Shown in pieces: positions 5,391 to 12,565 of a DNA stretch of 12,565 nucleotides. The notes beneath the pieces were generated by a model. The model worked only from the letters and a program-made list of their open reading frames with translations, was not told the origin of the DNA and ran no database searches. Numbering within the stretch: the first letter of the stretch is position 1; every line of letters begins with the position of its first letter. The stretch comes from Oscillospiraceae bacterium (lineage in GTDB: Bacteria; Bacillota; Clostridia; Oscillospirales; Acutalibacteraceae): NCBI GenBank assembly GCA_022508705.1, contig JAFLUO010000051.1:1-12565 (forward strand), read 5' to 3'. The position numbers and the translations under genes were made by a program.

Positions 5391-5395
5391 ATTTT

Positions 5396-6334
5396 ATGGC
5401 AGTAGTAAAAAAAGAGGCTTATTTTAACTCTTCAAACGGTGTTAATAAGGTGCATACTTTAATTTGGGAAGATGAGAGTGTAACTCCTATCGGCATTTTA
5501 CAGCTTACACACGGAATGGCAGAGCATATTGAAAGATATGACTCTTTTGCAAGGTTTATGGCATCTAACGGATTTGTTGTTTGCGGCAATGACCACATTG
5601 GCCACGGCAAAAGCATAAACGACCGCTCAGAAATAGGTTATTTTGCTCCCGTGGACGGTGACAAGCGCTTGGTTGACGATATGCACATTCTCACTAAAAT
5701 CATGAAAAAGAGAAATCCCGATATTCCGTATTTTCTTTTCGGTCACAGTATGGGCTCCTTTTGCGCAAGGGTTTACGCCGCTCATTTCGGTGAGGAGTTA
5801 AACGGTCTTATTCTTTGCGGTACAGGCGAGGCGCCCGATATTTCTTCCGCTCTTTTAGGTGTTATGGATGCAATTTGCGAAAAATACGGTGAAATGCGCC
5901 GTGTAGACACTTTTAACGATTTATTGAACAGGGGCGCATCTTTATTAGTCGGAGAAAAAGACAGTCCCATTGCTTGGATTTCCGTTAACAGTGATAACAG
6001 ACTCAAATATTCCAACGATGACCTTTGCGGATTTACTTATACTCTTCGCGGCTACCGCGATATATATGCGCTGATCTGTGAGGCTTGTGAAGCCTCTTGG
6101 GCTTATAAACTGCCACAAATGTTACCGATTTTTATAATTTCAGGTGCAAATGACCCTGTTGGCTCAAAGGGCAGAGGAGTTTTGGCTGTTGCTGACAATC
6201 TTGTTGACGCAGGCATTGAGCCTGAGGTTGTACTTTACCCGGGGCTTCGCCACGAAATACTTAACGAAGAAGACAACGACAGAGTTTATAACGATATTCT
6301 TGAATTTATTCATACTTGCTACAAGGCGAGGTAA
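5396..6334 (+). CDS. Alpha/beta hydrolase, monoacylglycerol lipase-like (Hydrolase_4)
   Basis: A 312-residue serine hydrolase of the lysophospholipase / serine aminopeptidase S33-like group. The N-terminal LTHGMAEHIERY (residues 38-49) supplies the oxyanion His-Gly, and GNDHIGHGKS (64-73) is the family DxxGHGxS segment. The nucleophile Ser118 lies in GHSMGS, with Asp253 (GANDPVG) and His286 (LRHEILNE) completing the triad. A lid region lies at about 145-240. No signal peptide is visible, so it should act in the cytoplasm on ester substrates such as lysophospholipids or monoacylglycerols; the exact substrate is not determinable. It is the first gene after the strong promoter. Its stop lies within the ribosome binding site of miaB, so the two are transcriptionally and perhaps translationally linked, with no evident metabolic connection. 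Confidence 0.9.
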   Translation: MAVVKKEAYFNSSNGVNKVHTLIWEDESVTPIGILQLTHGMAEHIERYDSFARFMASNGFVVCGNDHIGHGKSINDRSEIGYFAPVDGDKRLVDDMHILTKIMKKRNPDIPYFLFGHSMGSFCARVYAAHFGEELNGLILCGTGEAPDISSALLGVMDAICEKYGEMRRVDTFNDLLNRGASLLVGEKDSPIAWISVNSDNRLKYSNDDLCGFTYTLRGYRDIYALICEACEASWAYKLPQMLPIFIISGANDPVGSKGRGVLAVADNLVDAGIEPEVVLYPGLRHEILNEEDNDRVYNDILEFIHTCYKAR

Positions 6335-6338
6335 GGAG
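6333..6338 (+). promoter_or_regulatory. RBS for the TTG start of miaB
   Basis: AAGGAG, sharing its first two bases with the stop codon of the hydrolase, lies 8 bases before TTG 6347. It justifies the non-ATG start. Confidence 0.8.
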
Positions 6339-6346
6339 CTATAAAA

Positions 6347-7756
6347 TTGACACAATTTGTTGAGAAGGAAAAAATATTAGAGCAGCAGGAATTGGCTGAA
6401 AGTGTAAAAGAACTTTTGCTTCTTCGCTTTGGGAAAATTCCGCTTGCCTTCGTTCATACATACGGCTGTCAGGGAAACGTTGCAGATAGCGAGCGAATTA
6501 AAGGAATTCTTTTGCAAATGGGCTTTCAAATGACGGAAGAAATAACAGATGCAGATTTGATTCTCTATAACACCTGCGCTATCCGTGAGCATGCAGAGGA
6601 CAGAGTTTTCGGTAACGTGGGCGCAGTTAAAAAACTGAAAAAATCTAAGCCTGAGCTCATAATTGCTCTTTGCGGCTGTATGATGCAGCAGGAGCATATC
6701 AGAGAAAAGATTTATAACAGCTATCCTTTTGTAGATATTGTTTTCGGTACCCATGCGCACTACCTTTTACCTGAGCTTATGAAACAGTATTTGACACGCA
6801 AAAAGCGTGTGGTTTCCGCTTTCGATATTGACGGTGAAATTGCCGAAGGCTTGCCCGTTTACCGTGACAGAACAGCAAAAGCGTGGTTGCCCATAATGTA
6901 CGGGTGTGACAATTTTTGCAGTTATTGCGTTGTGCCTTATGTCAGGGGCCGCGAAAGAAGCAGAAAATCCGAGGACATAATAAATGAAGCGAAGCAAATA
7001 ATAGCTGATGGGTACAAAGATATTACGCTTTTAGGGCAAAACGTAAATTCTTATGGTAAAGGTCTTGAAGAGGACATCAATTTTTCAGAGCTTTTAAGAA
7101 GAATAAATGCTCTTGATGGGGATTTTACAATTCGTTTTATGACCTCGCATCCGAAAGACTGTACTCATGAGCTTATTGATACAATAGCCGAATGTGAAAA
7201 GGCATCAAAGCACATTCACCTGCCTTTCCAGTCGGGAAATAACCGAATTTTAAGTGAAATGAACCGCTGTTACACAAGGGAGAAATATCTTGAGCTTATA
7301 AGTTATGCAAAAGAGAAAATCGACGGTCTTTCTCTTACAAGCGACGTTATTGTAGGCTTTCCCGGTGAAACCTACGAAGAGTTTTGCGACACTCTTTCCC
7401 TTGTAAAAGAGGTTGGGTTTACATCTCTTTTCACATTTATTTTTTCACCGAGAAAGGGTACGAAAGCTGCTGAGATGCCTGACCCTGTTCCTCACAGCGA
7501 AAAAGCAAAATGGTTTAAAGAGCTTTGCGATTTGCAAGAGTCAATAGCGGCAGAGCATAATGCCGAAATGAAAGGCAAAACCTTCCGTGTTCTTTGCGAG
7601 GGCGAAAGCAAAAACAACGGGGAACTCCTTGCAGGCAGAACAGACGGAAATGTTATTATTGAATTTAAATGCGATAAATCGCTTATCGGCAAATTCTGTC
7701 ATGTTAAGGTTACAGAGCCGCTTAACTGGATAGTCAGAGGCGAGCTTGTAAAATAA
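6347..7756 (+). CDS. miaB: MiaB, tRNA-2-methylthio-N6-dimethylallyladenosine synthase
   Basis: A 469-residue radical-SAM methylthiotransferase that converts i6A37 to ms2i6A37 in tRNAs reading UNN codons. The N-terminal UPF0004 domain carries Cys41 (TYGCQGN), Cys77 (YNTCAIRE) and Cys111 (CGCMMQQ) for the auxiliary cluster. The radical-SAM CxxxCxxC is at Cys187, Cys191 and Cys194 (GCDNFCSYC), followed by VVPYVRGRERSR. The LLGQNVNSY, IHLPFQSGNN and DVIVGFPGET segments and a C-terminal TRAM domain (about 400-469) complete the layout. The VRGRERSR motif and the position next to ylbF/ymcA-mutS favour MiaB over MtaB or RimO. About 30 residues precede the first domain, as is common in Firmicutes. It starts with TTG, supported by AAGGAG 8 bases upstream. 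A 36-base gap leads to the YlbF-family gene. Confidence 0.95.
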   Translation: MTQFVEKEKILEQQELAESVKELLLLRFGKIPLAFVHTYGCQGNVADSERIKGILLQMGFQMTEEITDADLILYNTCAIREHAEDRVFGNVGAVKKLKKSKPELIIALCGCMMQQEHIREKIYNSYPFVDIVFGTHAHYLLPELMKQYLTRKKRVVSAFDIDGEIAEGLPVYRDRTAKAWLPIMYGCDNFCSYCVVPYVRGRERSRKSEDIINEAKQIIADGYKDITLLGQNVNSYGKGLEEDINFSELLRRINALDGDFTIRFMTSHPKDCTHELIDTIAECEKASKHIHLPFQSGNNRILSEMNRCYTREKYLELISYAKEKIDGLSLTSDVIVGFPGETYEEFCDTLSLVKEVGFTSLFTFIFSPRKGTKAAEMPDPVPHSEKAKWFKELCDLQESIAAEHNAEMKGKTFRVLCEGESKNNGELLAGRTDGNVIIEFKCDKSLIGKFCHVKVTEPLNWIVRGELVK

Positions 7757-7792
7757 TCAGTATATAAATTACAAAATAAAGGAGTAAAAACA

Positions 7793-8224
7793 ATGGACAA
7801 TCTTGAAAAACTTGCAAGAGAGCTTGGCGCAGAAATTCAGAAGGACGAGCGCTACGCTAAATTTGTTGCTGCAAGAGAGGCAAATGACAAAGACACAGGT
7901 CTTGCAGAGCTTATGAGCAAAATTCAGCTCATCCAGATTTCTTATCAGCATGAGGCTTCAAAAGAAGATGCCGACGAAGGCAAGCTCAAGGCTTATGATG
8001 AAGAATTCAGAGGCGTTTATTCTGAAATTATGCAAAATGAAAATATGCGTAATTACGAAATGGCAAGACAAGATATTGACGATATGATGAATTATCTCAC
8101 GGGTATTCTTGCCCTTTGCGTAAACGGCGAAGATCCTGCAACCTGCGATCCGACTGCTCACAGCGACGCTTGCGGCGGTGACTGCTCATGTTGCGGCGGT
8201 GGTTGTGACCATAATCACGAGTAA
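7793..8224 (+). CDS. YlbF/YmcA (RicA/RicF-like) family protein with Cys-rich tail
   Basis: A 143-residue mostly helical protein of the YlbF/YmcA family (Com_YlbF), recognised from the N-terminal LARELGAEIQKDERYAKF pattern, its helical core to about residue 105, and its position between miaB and mutS, where Bacillus subtilis has ymcA (ricA). There, RicA, RicF and RicT form an Fe-S complex affecting RNase Y-dependent mRNA processing, sporulation, competence and biofilm formation. The C-terminus is unusual: seven cysteines (109, 118, 127, 131, 133, 134, 138) and three histidines (123, 140, 142) in the last 35 residues, including GGDCSCCGGGCDHNH, which looks like a metal or Fe-S ligand tail. Whether it replaces RicA, RicF or both cannot be told here. 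AAAGGAG (7778-7784) lies 8 bases before ATG. Confidence 0.85.
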   Translation: MDNLEKLARELGAEIQKDERYAKFVAAREANDKDTGLAELMSKIQLIQISYQHEASKEDADEGKLKAYDEEFRGVYSEIMQNENMRNYEMARQDIDDMMNYLTGILALCVNGEDPATCDPTAHSDACGGDCSCCGGGCDHNHE

Positions 8225-8252
8225 GTTTTAAGAAAGAGAGGGGGCATAAGAT

Positions 8253-10862
8253 ATGGCAGAGCTTTCACCAATGATGAAGCAGTATTTTGAAATTAAAGAG
8301 AATTATCAGGACGCTATTCTTATGTTCCGTCTCGGTGACTTTTACGAAATGTTCTTTGAAGATGCAAAAATTGCATCAAAAGAGCTGGATTTAGTTCTTA
8401 CGGGCAGAGACTGCGGGCAGGAGGAGCGCGCGCCTATGTGCGGCGTTCCTTTCCACAGCGCCGATTCTTACATAGCAAAACTGGTTTCTCACGGTTACAA
8501 GGTAGCTATTTGCGAGCAAATGGAAGACCCTGCCCTTGCAAAGGGCATTGTTAAGCGTGATGTTATAAGAATTGTAACGCCCGGAACGGTTATTGAAAGC
8601 TCTATGCTTGACGAATCAAAGAATAATTATCTTTGCTCTGTTTGCGCTTTTGACGGCAGAGTAGGTTTGGGCTTTGTTGATATTTCAACAGGTGAGGTCA
8701 ATCTTACCGAATTTTCGGAAAATACGGAACAAAGAGCGGTAAATGAAATAGGCAGGTATAATCCGTCTGAAATAATTCTTAATAAAGAGGCTGTTTCATT
8801 TCCGAAGTTCTCGGAATTCATTTCTAAAAAGCTTGAAGCATCCGTTGAAATATTAACCGATGAATTTGATTTAGAAAAAGCTACTGAGGAGATTAAAAAC
8901 CATTTTGAAATCAATGATTTAACATCTCTTTCCCTTAACGGAAGAGAAAGTGCGGCGAAATCCTTTGGCGCCGCATTACTCTATTTAAAATCAACCCAAA
9001 AAAGAGACCTTGACAATATTAAAAGCGTAAATTTTTACACTGATGCAAAGTATATGAAGCTGGGCGTGTCGGCAATAAGAAACCTTGAGCTTATTGAAAC
9101 AATGCGTGACCGCAACACCAAAGGCTCGCTTTTGTGGGTGCTTGATAAAACCAAAACCGCAATGGGCAAAAGAATGCTTCGTTCTTTCCTTGAACGCCCC
9201 CTTTATGACTGCGCAGAAATTTCAAGAAGACTTAACGCAGTTGACGAGCTTTATTCAAAAACCGAAATGCGTGAGAACATAATGAAAATGCTCTCAGGCG
9301 TTTATGATATTGAGCGTTTAATGACACGGGTTGTTTATAACACCGCTAATGCGAAAGAACTGCTGTCGCTCTTGTCAACACTCAAAAAGCTACCTGAAAT
9401 TAAATCAAACATTTCAACTTGTGAATGCAATCTTTTAAAAACAGTTTATAATGAGCTTGATGTTTTAGAGGATGTATGCTCGCTTATTGACATTTCTATT
9501 TCAGAAGATGCTCCGTTTTCTGTCAGAGAAGGCGGAATGATAAAAGACGGCTTTAATAAAGAGCTTGACGAACTTCGCAGTATTGTAAACGGCGGCCGTG
9601 ACATTCTAACAAAGCTTGAAGCCGAAGAGCAGGAAAAAACAGGCATTAAAAAGCTTAAAATCGGCTATAACAAGGTTTTCGGATATTTCTTTGAGGTACT
9701 TAATTCCTATAAAGAGCTTGTTCCCGAGCATTATATTCGCAAGCAGACTCTTTCAAACTGCGAAAGGTACATAACTGAGGAGCTTAAAGAGCTTGAAACA
9801 AAGGTGCTGGGTGCTCAGGAAAGAATTATAAGCCTTGAATATGAAATACTCAATTCAATACGCAAAAAAATAGCAGGCGAATACGTAAGAACACAAATGA
9901 CATCCCATTCTCTTGCTCTTTTAGATGTAATTTGCTCTCTGGCACACATTGCTGTGCAGAATAATTACACAAGACCCGATATTAACGATAAAGGTGTAAT
10001 TCGTATTTCAGAGGGCAGGCACCCTGTTGTAGAAGCACTTCAAAAGGGCACTATGTTCGTTCCTAACGACACGCTCCTTGATACGAATGAAAACAGAATG
10101 ATGATAATTACAGGGCCAAATATGGCAGGTAAATCAACATATATGCGCCAAATCGCATTGATTGTTTTGATGGCTCAAATGGGCTCGTTTGTTCCTGCAA
10201 GGTCAGCGGATATAGGCATTGTAGATGCTATTTTTACCCGTGTAGGCGCATCTGACGATTTAGCGTCAGGGCAGTCAACCTTTATGGTTGAGATGAACGA
10301 AGTTGCAGAAATATTAGCTTATGCCACGGGCAACAGTTTAGTTATACTTGATGAAATCGGCAGAGGTACATCAACCTTTGACGGAATGAGTATTGCACGC
10401 TCTGTTGTTGAGTTTTTAGCCGATAAAAAGAAAGTAGGAGCGAAAACTCTTTTCGCAACACATTATCACGAGCTTTCTGAGCTTGAAAACCAAGTTGGCG
10501 GAGTTAAGAACTATAATGTTGCAGTTAAAAAACGGGGCGACGATTTAACATTCTTGCGCAGAATTATCCCCGGCGGCGCAGACAGCAGCTTCGGTATTGA
10601 GGTTGCAAAGCTGGCAGGAGTTCCCGATACCGTAATTTCGAGAGCAAAGGTAATTCTTAAAGTTTTAGAAGACAACGATTTAATGAAACCGAGTGTAAAT
10701 ATACCTGAAGAAATTGATACTACAGAGGACATTCAAATTTCATTTGACGACGGCAGAACGAAAAGTATAATTGAACGTCTTAAATCCCTTGACGTAAATG
10801 TTCTGACTCCCATTGAAGCTATGGGCATACTCAATGAGCTTGCAAGTGAAGCTAAGCAATAA
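8253..10862 (+). CDS. mutS: DNA mismatch repair protein MutS
   Basis: An 869-residue full-length MutS, which binds mismatches and small loops in DNA and signals to MutL by ATP-driven clamp sliding. The mismatch-contacting Phe30-x-Glu32 lies in GDFYEMF, the Walker A GPNMAGKST at 621-629, Walker B VILDE at 697-701 followed by IGRGTSTFDG, and the ATHYHEL motif at 735-741. The lever and clamp regions between about 270 and 540 are intact. The C-terminal IQISFDD near 827-833 resembles a Gln-containing beta-clamp binding peptide. AGGGGG (8239-8244) lies 8 bases before the ATG. It follows the YlbF-family gene by 28 bases and precedes mutL by 33, so repair genes and tRNA modification share one transcript. 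Size rules out MutS2, which lacks the N-terminal FxE domain. Confidence 0.97.
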   Translation: MAELSPMMKQYFEIKENYQDAILMFRLGDFYEMFFEDAKIASKELDLVLTGRDCGQEERAPMCGVPFHSADSYIAKLVSHGYKVAICEQMEDPALAKGIVKRDVIRIVTPGTVIESSMLDESKNNYLCSVCAFDGRVGLGFVDISTGEVNLTEFSENTEQRAVNEIGRYNPSEIILNKEAVSFPKFSEFISKKLEASVEILTDEFDLEKATEEIKNHFEINDLTSLSLNGRESAAKSFGAALLYLKSTQKRDLDNIKSVNFYTDAKYMKLGVSAIRNLELIETMRDRNTKGSLLWVLDKTKTAMGKRMLRSFLERPLYDCAEISRRLNAVDELYSKTEMRENIMKMLSGVYDIERLMTRVVYNTANAKELLSLLSTLKKLPEIKSNISTCECNLLKTVYNELDVLEDVCSLIDISISEDAPFSVREGGMIKDGFNKELDELRSIVNGGRDILTKLEAEEQEKTGIKKLKIGYNKVFGYFFEVLNSYKELVPEHYIRKQTLSNCERYITEELKELETKVLGAQERIISLEYEILNSIRKKIAGEYVRTQMTSHSLALLDVICSLAHIAVQNNYTRPDINDKGVIRISEGRHPVVEALQKGTMFVPNDTLLDTNENRMMIITGPNMAGKSTYMRQIALIVLMAQMGSFVPARSADIGIVDAIFTRVGASDDLASGQSTFMVEMNEVAEILAYATGNSLVILDEIGRGTSTFDGMSIARSVVEFLADKKKVGAKTLFATHYHELSELENQVGGVKNYNVAVKKRGDDLTFLRRIIPGGADSSFGIEVAKLAGVPDTVISRAKVILKVLEDNDLMKPSVNIPEEIDTTEDIQISFDDGRTKSIIERLKSLDVNVLTPIEAMGILNELASEAKQ

Positions 10863-10895
10863 ATATTAAAAGTTATTTAAAAGGAGGTGCGGTCA

Positions 10896-12565
10896 ATGGC
10901 AAAAATAAATAAACTCCCAGTGGAAATTTCAAATTTAATAGCGGCAGGCGAGGTTGTTGAAAGACCTGCAAGCGTTGTAAAAGAGCTTATGGAAAATGCC
11001 GTTGACGCAGGCGCCGACACCATAACCGTTGAAATTCAGAACGGCGGTATAAAATTCATAAGAGTAACTGATAACGGTTGCGGCATAGCAAGAGAAGACG
11101 TGAAAACGGCATTTCAAAGCCACGCCACAAGTAAAATTTCAAGTGCTGATGACTTAAATTCAATAATGACGCTGGGCTTTCGCGGTGAGGCGCTTCCTTC
11201 AATTGCCGCCGTTTCAAAGGTAAACCTTATTACAAGAACCGAAACGGAAGAGTTCGGCACAAGCCTTAATATTGAGGGCGGCGAAATAACCGATATTTTC
11301 GATGCGGGCTGTGCAGTAGGCACAACGTTTATTGTCCGTGAGATTTTTTATAATACTCCTGCAAGAATGAAATTTTTGAAAAAGGACGTAAGCGAAGGCA
11401 ACTTTGTTGCGGCAGTAGTTGAGAAAATAGCCCTTGCAAATCCCCAAATTTCTATTAAATTTATCCGTGACGGCAAAAACGTATTTATGACTCAGGGTAA
11501 CGGAGAGCTAAGAGGTGTATGCTACTCGGCATTCGGAAAGGATTTTTGTGACGGGCTAATCTCTGTTGATTCGGTAATAAACGGAATTCGTGTTCACGGC
11601 CTTGTGACTCCTCCGTACAATTCAAGAGGCTCAAGGGGTATGCAGTATTTCTTTGTGAACGGAAGAAGTATTCGCAATTCTACCGTAACTGCCGCCTTTG
11701 AAGCTGCTTATAAAAATACAGTTATGGTGGGTAAATTCCCCGGCGGAGTATTATTTATTGAAATTAGCCCCGAAAGGGTTGATGTTAATGTTCACCCGTC
11801 AAAAATTGAGGTAAGGTTTTCAGATGAACACGCGCTTTTTGATGCAGTTTTCCATTCGGTAAAATCACAGTTGGATAACATAGACAGCTTTAAACAAGCG
11901 CAAATTACGCCATCAAAGCCCGCAAATGTTCAGGTTTTGCAAAAAAAGTATACTTTTAATGAACCTCAAAGTGCAGAGCAAACGGTTATTTCGCAAACAG
12001 CAACACCTTCATTTGACGATAAATTTACTGTATTTGATTCCGCAAGAAATTCCAATTCATATCATACAGATGAAAATGATAACGGTATTGAAATTGAATT
12101 TCCCGTTGTGAAAAATGCAGAGCCTACCGAGACTATAATCGAAGAAAAATCAGCACCTTTAGTATATAATGAAGATTTCAAAATTTTAGGCGAAGCGTTT
12201 AAAACATATATTTTTGTTGAGTTGAGCGGTTCTGTGTTTGTGATTGACAAGCACGCCGCCCACGAAAGAATAAATTTCAATAATCTTAAAGAAACCGACC
12301 ATCATACAGGCAGTCAAATCCTAATTGAGCCAGTTTCCGTAACGCTTGGTAAAGACGAATACACTGCTGTTCTTGAAAATCTTGATTTGGTTTGTAAGGC
12401 TGGCTTTGATACCGAGGATTTCGGCAACGGTTCGGTAATAGTAAGAAGTTGTCCGTCTTCCCTTGACAGTCAGGAAATATCTCCGCTAATCGGCGAGCTT
12501 GCAGGCTATCTTATTAAAAGCAAAAAAGACATTGTCAACGAAAAAATGGATTGGATATATCATAA
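10896..12565 (+). CDS. mutL: DNA mismatch repair protein MutL, 3' end cut by window
   Basis: The reading frame runs open from ATG 10896 to the window edge, 556 codons; full MutL proteins are usually about 600-680 residues, so 50 or more residues are missing. GHKL ATPase motifs are present: Glu33-Asn34 in KELMENAVDAGA, Asp59 in TDNGCGI, GFRGEALPSI at 94-103, FYNTPARMKFLK, and VDVNVHPSKIEVRF from 295. A polar linker (about 330-430) leads to the C-terminal dimerisation domain, which has the endonuclease motif DKHAAHER at 451-458. The last acidic residue of the canonical DQHAx2Ex4E is Asn462. SQILIEPV (Gln474 on) lies where Bacillus MutL has its beta-clamp contact. The nicking metal motif fits an organism without MutH. 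AAGGAGGTG (10881-10889) gives a near-perfect ribosome site, 8 bases from its GGAGG core to ATG. Confidence 0.96.
   Translation, partial: MAKINKLPVEISNLIAAGEVVERPASVVKELMENAVDAGADTITVEIQNGGIKFIRVTDNGCGIAREDVKTAFQSHATSKISSADDLNSIMTLGFRGEALPSIAAVSKVNLITRTETEEFGTSLNIEGGEITDIFDAGCAVGTTFIVREIFYNTPARMKFLKKDVSEGNFVAAVVEKIALANPQISIKFIRDGKNVFMTQGNGELRGVCYSAFGKDFCDGLISVDSVINGIRVHGLVTPPYNSRGSRGMQYFFVNGRSIRNSTVTAAFEAAYKNTVMVGKFPGGVLFIEISPERVDVNVHPSKIEVRFSDEHALFDAVFHSVKSQLDNIDSFKQAQITPSKPANVQVLQKKYTFNEPQSAEQTVISQTATPSFDDKFTVFDSARNSNSYHTDENDNGIEIEFPVVKNAEPTETIIEEKSAPLVYNEDFKILGEAFKTYIFVELSGSVFVIDKHAAHERINFNNLKETDHHTGSQILIEPVSVTLGKDEYTAVLENLDLVCKAGFDTEDFGNGSVIVRSCPSSLDSQEISPLIGELAGYLIKSKKDIVNEKMDWIYH

Noticed and set aside
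5357..5395. TTG start extending the hydrolase by 13 residues
   Set aside because: The predicted transcription start is near 5360, and GGAGGGG is ideally placed for ATG 5396.

Overview
The window looks like a chromosomal piece from an AT-rich, low-GC Gram-positive bacterium of the class Clostridia, most likely a gut Oscillospiraceae/Ruminococcus-type organism. This is an inference from AT-biased codon use, strong purine-rich Shine-Dalgarno sequences, a TTG start, U-tailed terminators, and three gene blocks typical of Firmicutes (tsaE-tsaB, rpiB-upp, miaB-ylbF/ymcA-mutS-mutL). All supported genes are on the + strand. No rRNA, tRNA, CRISPR array, transposase or integrase is visible.

Left third (1-2823) is accessory in character. 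A terminator at 57-93 closes an unseen upstream unit. It is followed by an AT-rich dyad with a possible promoter, the remnant of a decayed small gene (156-293), and an intact MIF-family tautomerase gene (312-656). Directly at the tautomerase stop codon begins a 180-bp element (653-832) with 16-bp imperfect terminal inverted repeats and nested internal stems. It folds into a long rod and resembles a MITE or a structured RNA. Just beyond it lies a membrane-anchored or secreted Thr-rich protein with a C-terminal Cys motif (852-1481). Then comes an overlapping pair: a xylose-isomerase-like TIM-barrel protein and a Nudix hydrolase (1560-2823), closed by a terminator.

Middle (2944-5304) is a promoter-to-terminator unit: tsaE-tsaB (tRNA t6A synthesis), rpiB (pentose phosphate isomerase) and upp (uracil salvage using PRPP). 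tsaE and tsaB overlap by 4 bp. RpiB supplies ribose-5-phosphate, the precursor of the PRPP consumed by Upp.

Right half (5325-12565) begins with the clearest promoter of the window (ATGACA-17-TATAAT). It drives an apparent operon of an alpha/beta hydrolase, miaB (tRNA ms2i6A methylthiotransferase), a YlbF/YmcA-family protein with a Cys-rich tail, mutS, and a mutL that is cut by the window edge. No terminator is seen inside this unit.

Most of the window is ordinary housekeeping DNA. The one feature that conventional annotation would miss is the inverted-repeat element at 653-832. It also creates a false 47-residue N-terminal extension for the gene downstream. I see no convincing new multi-gene system.
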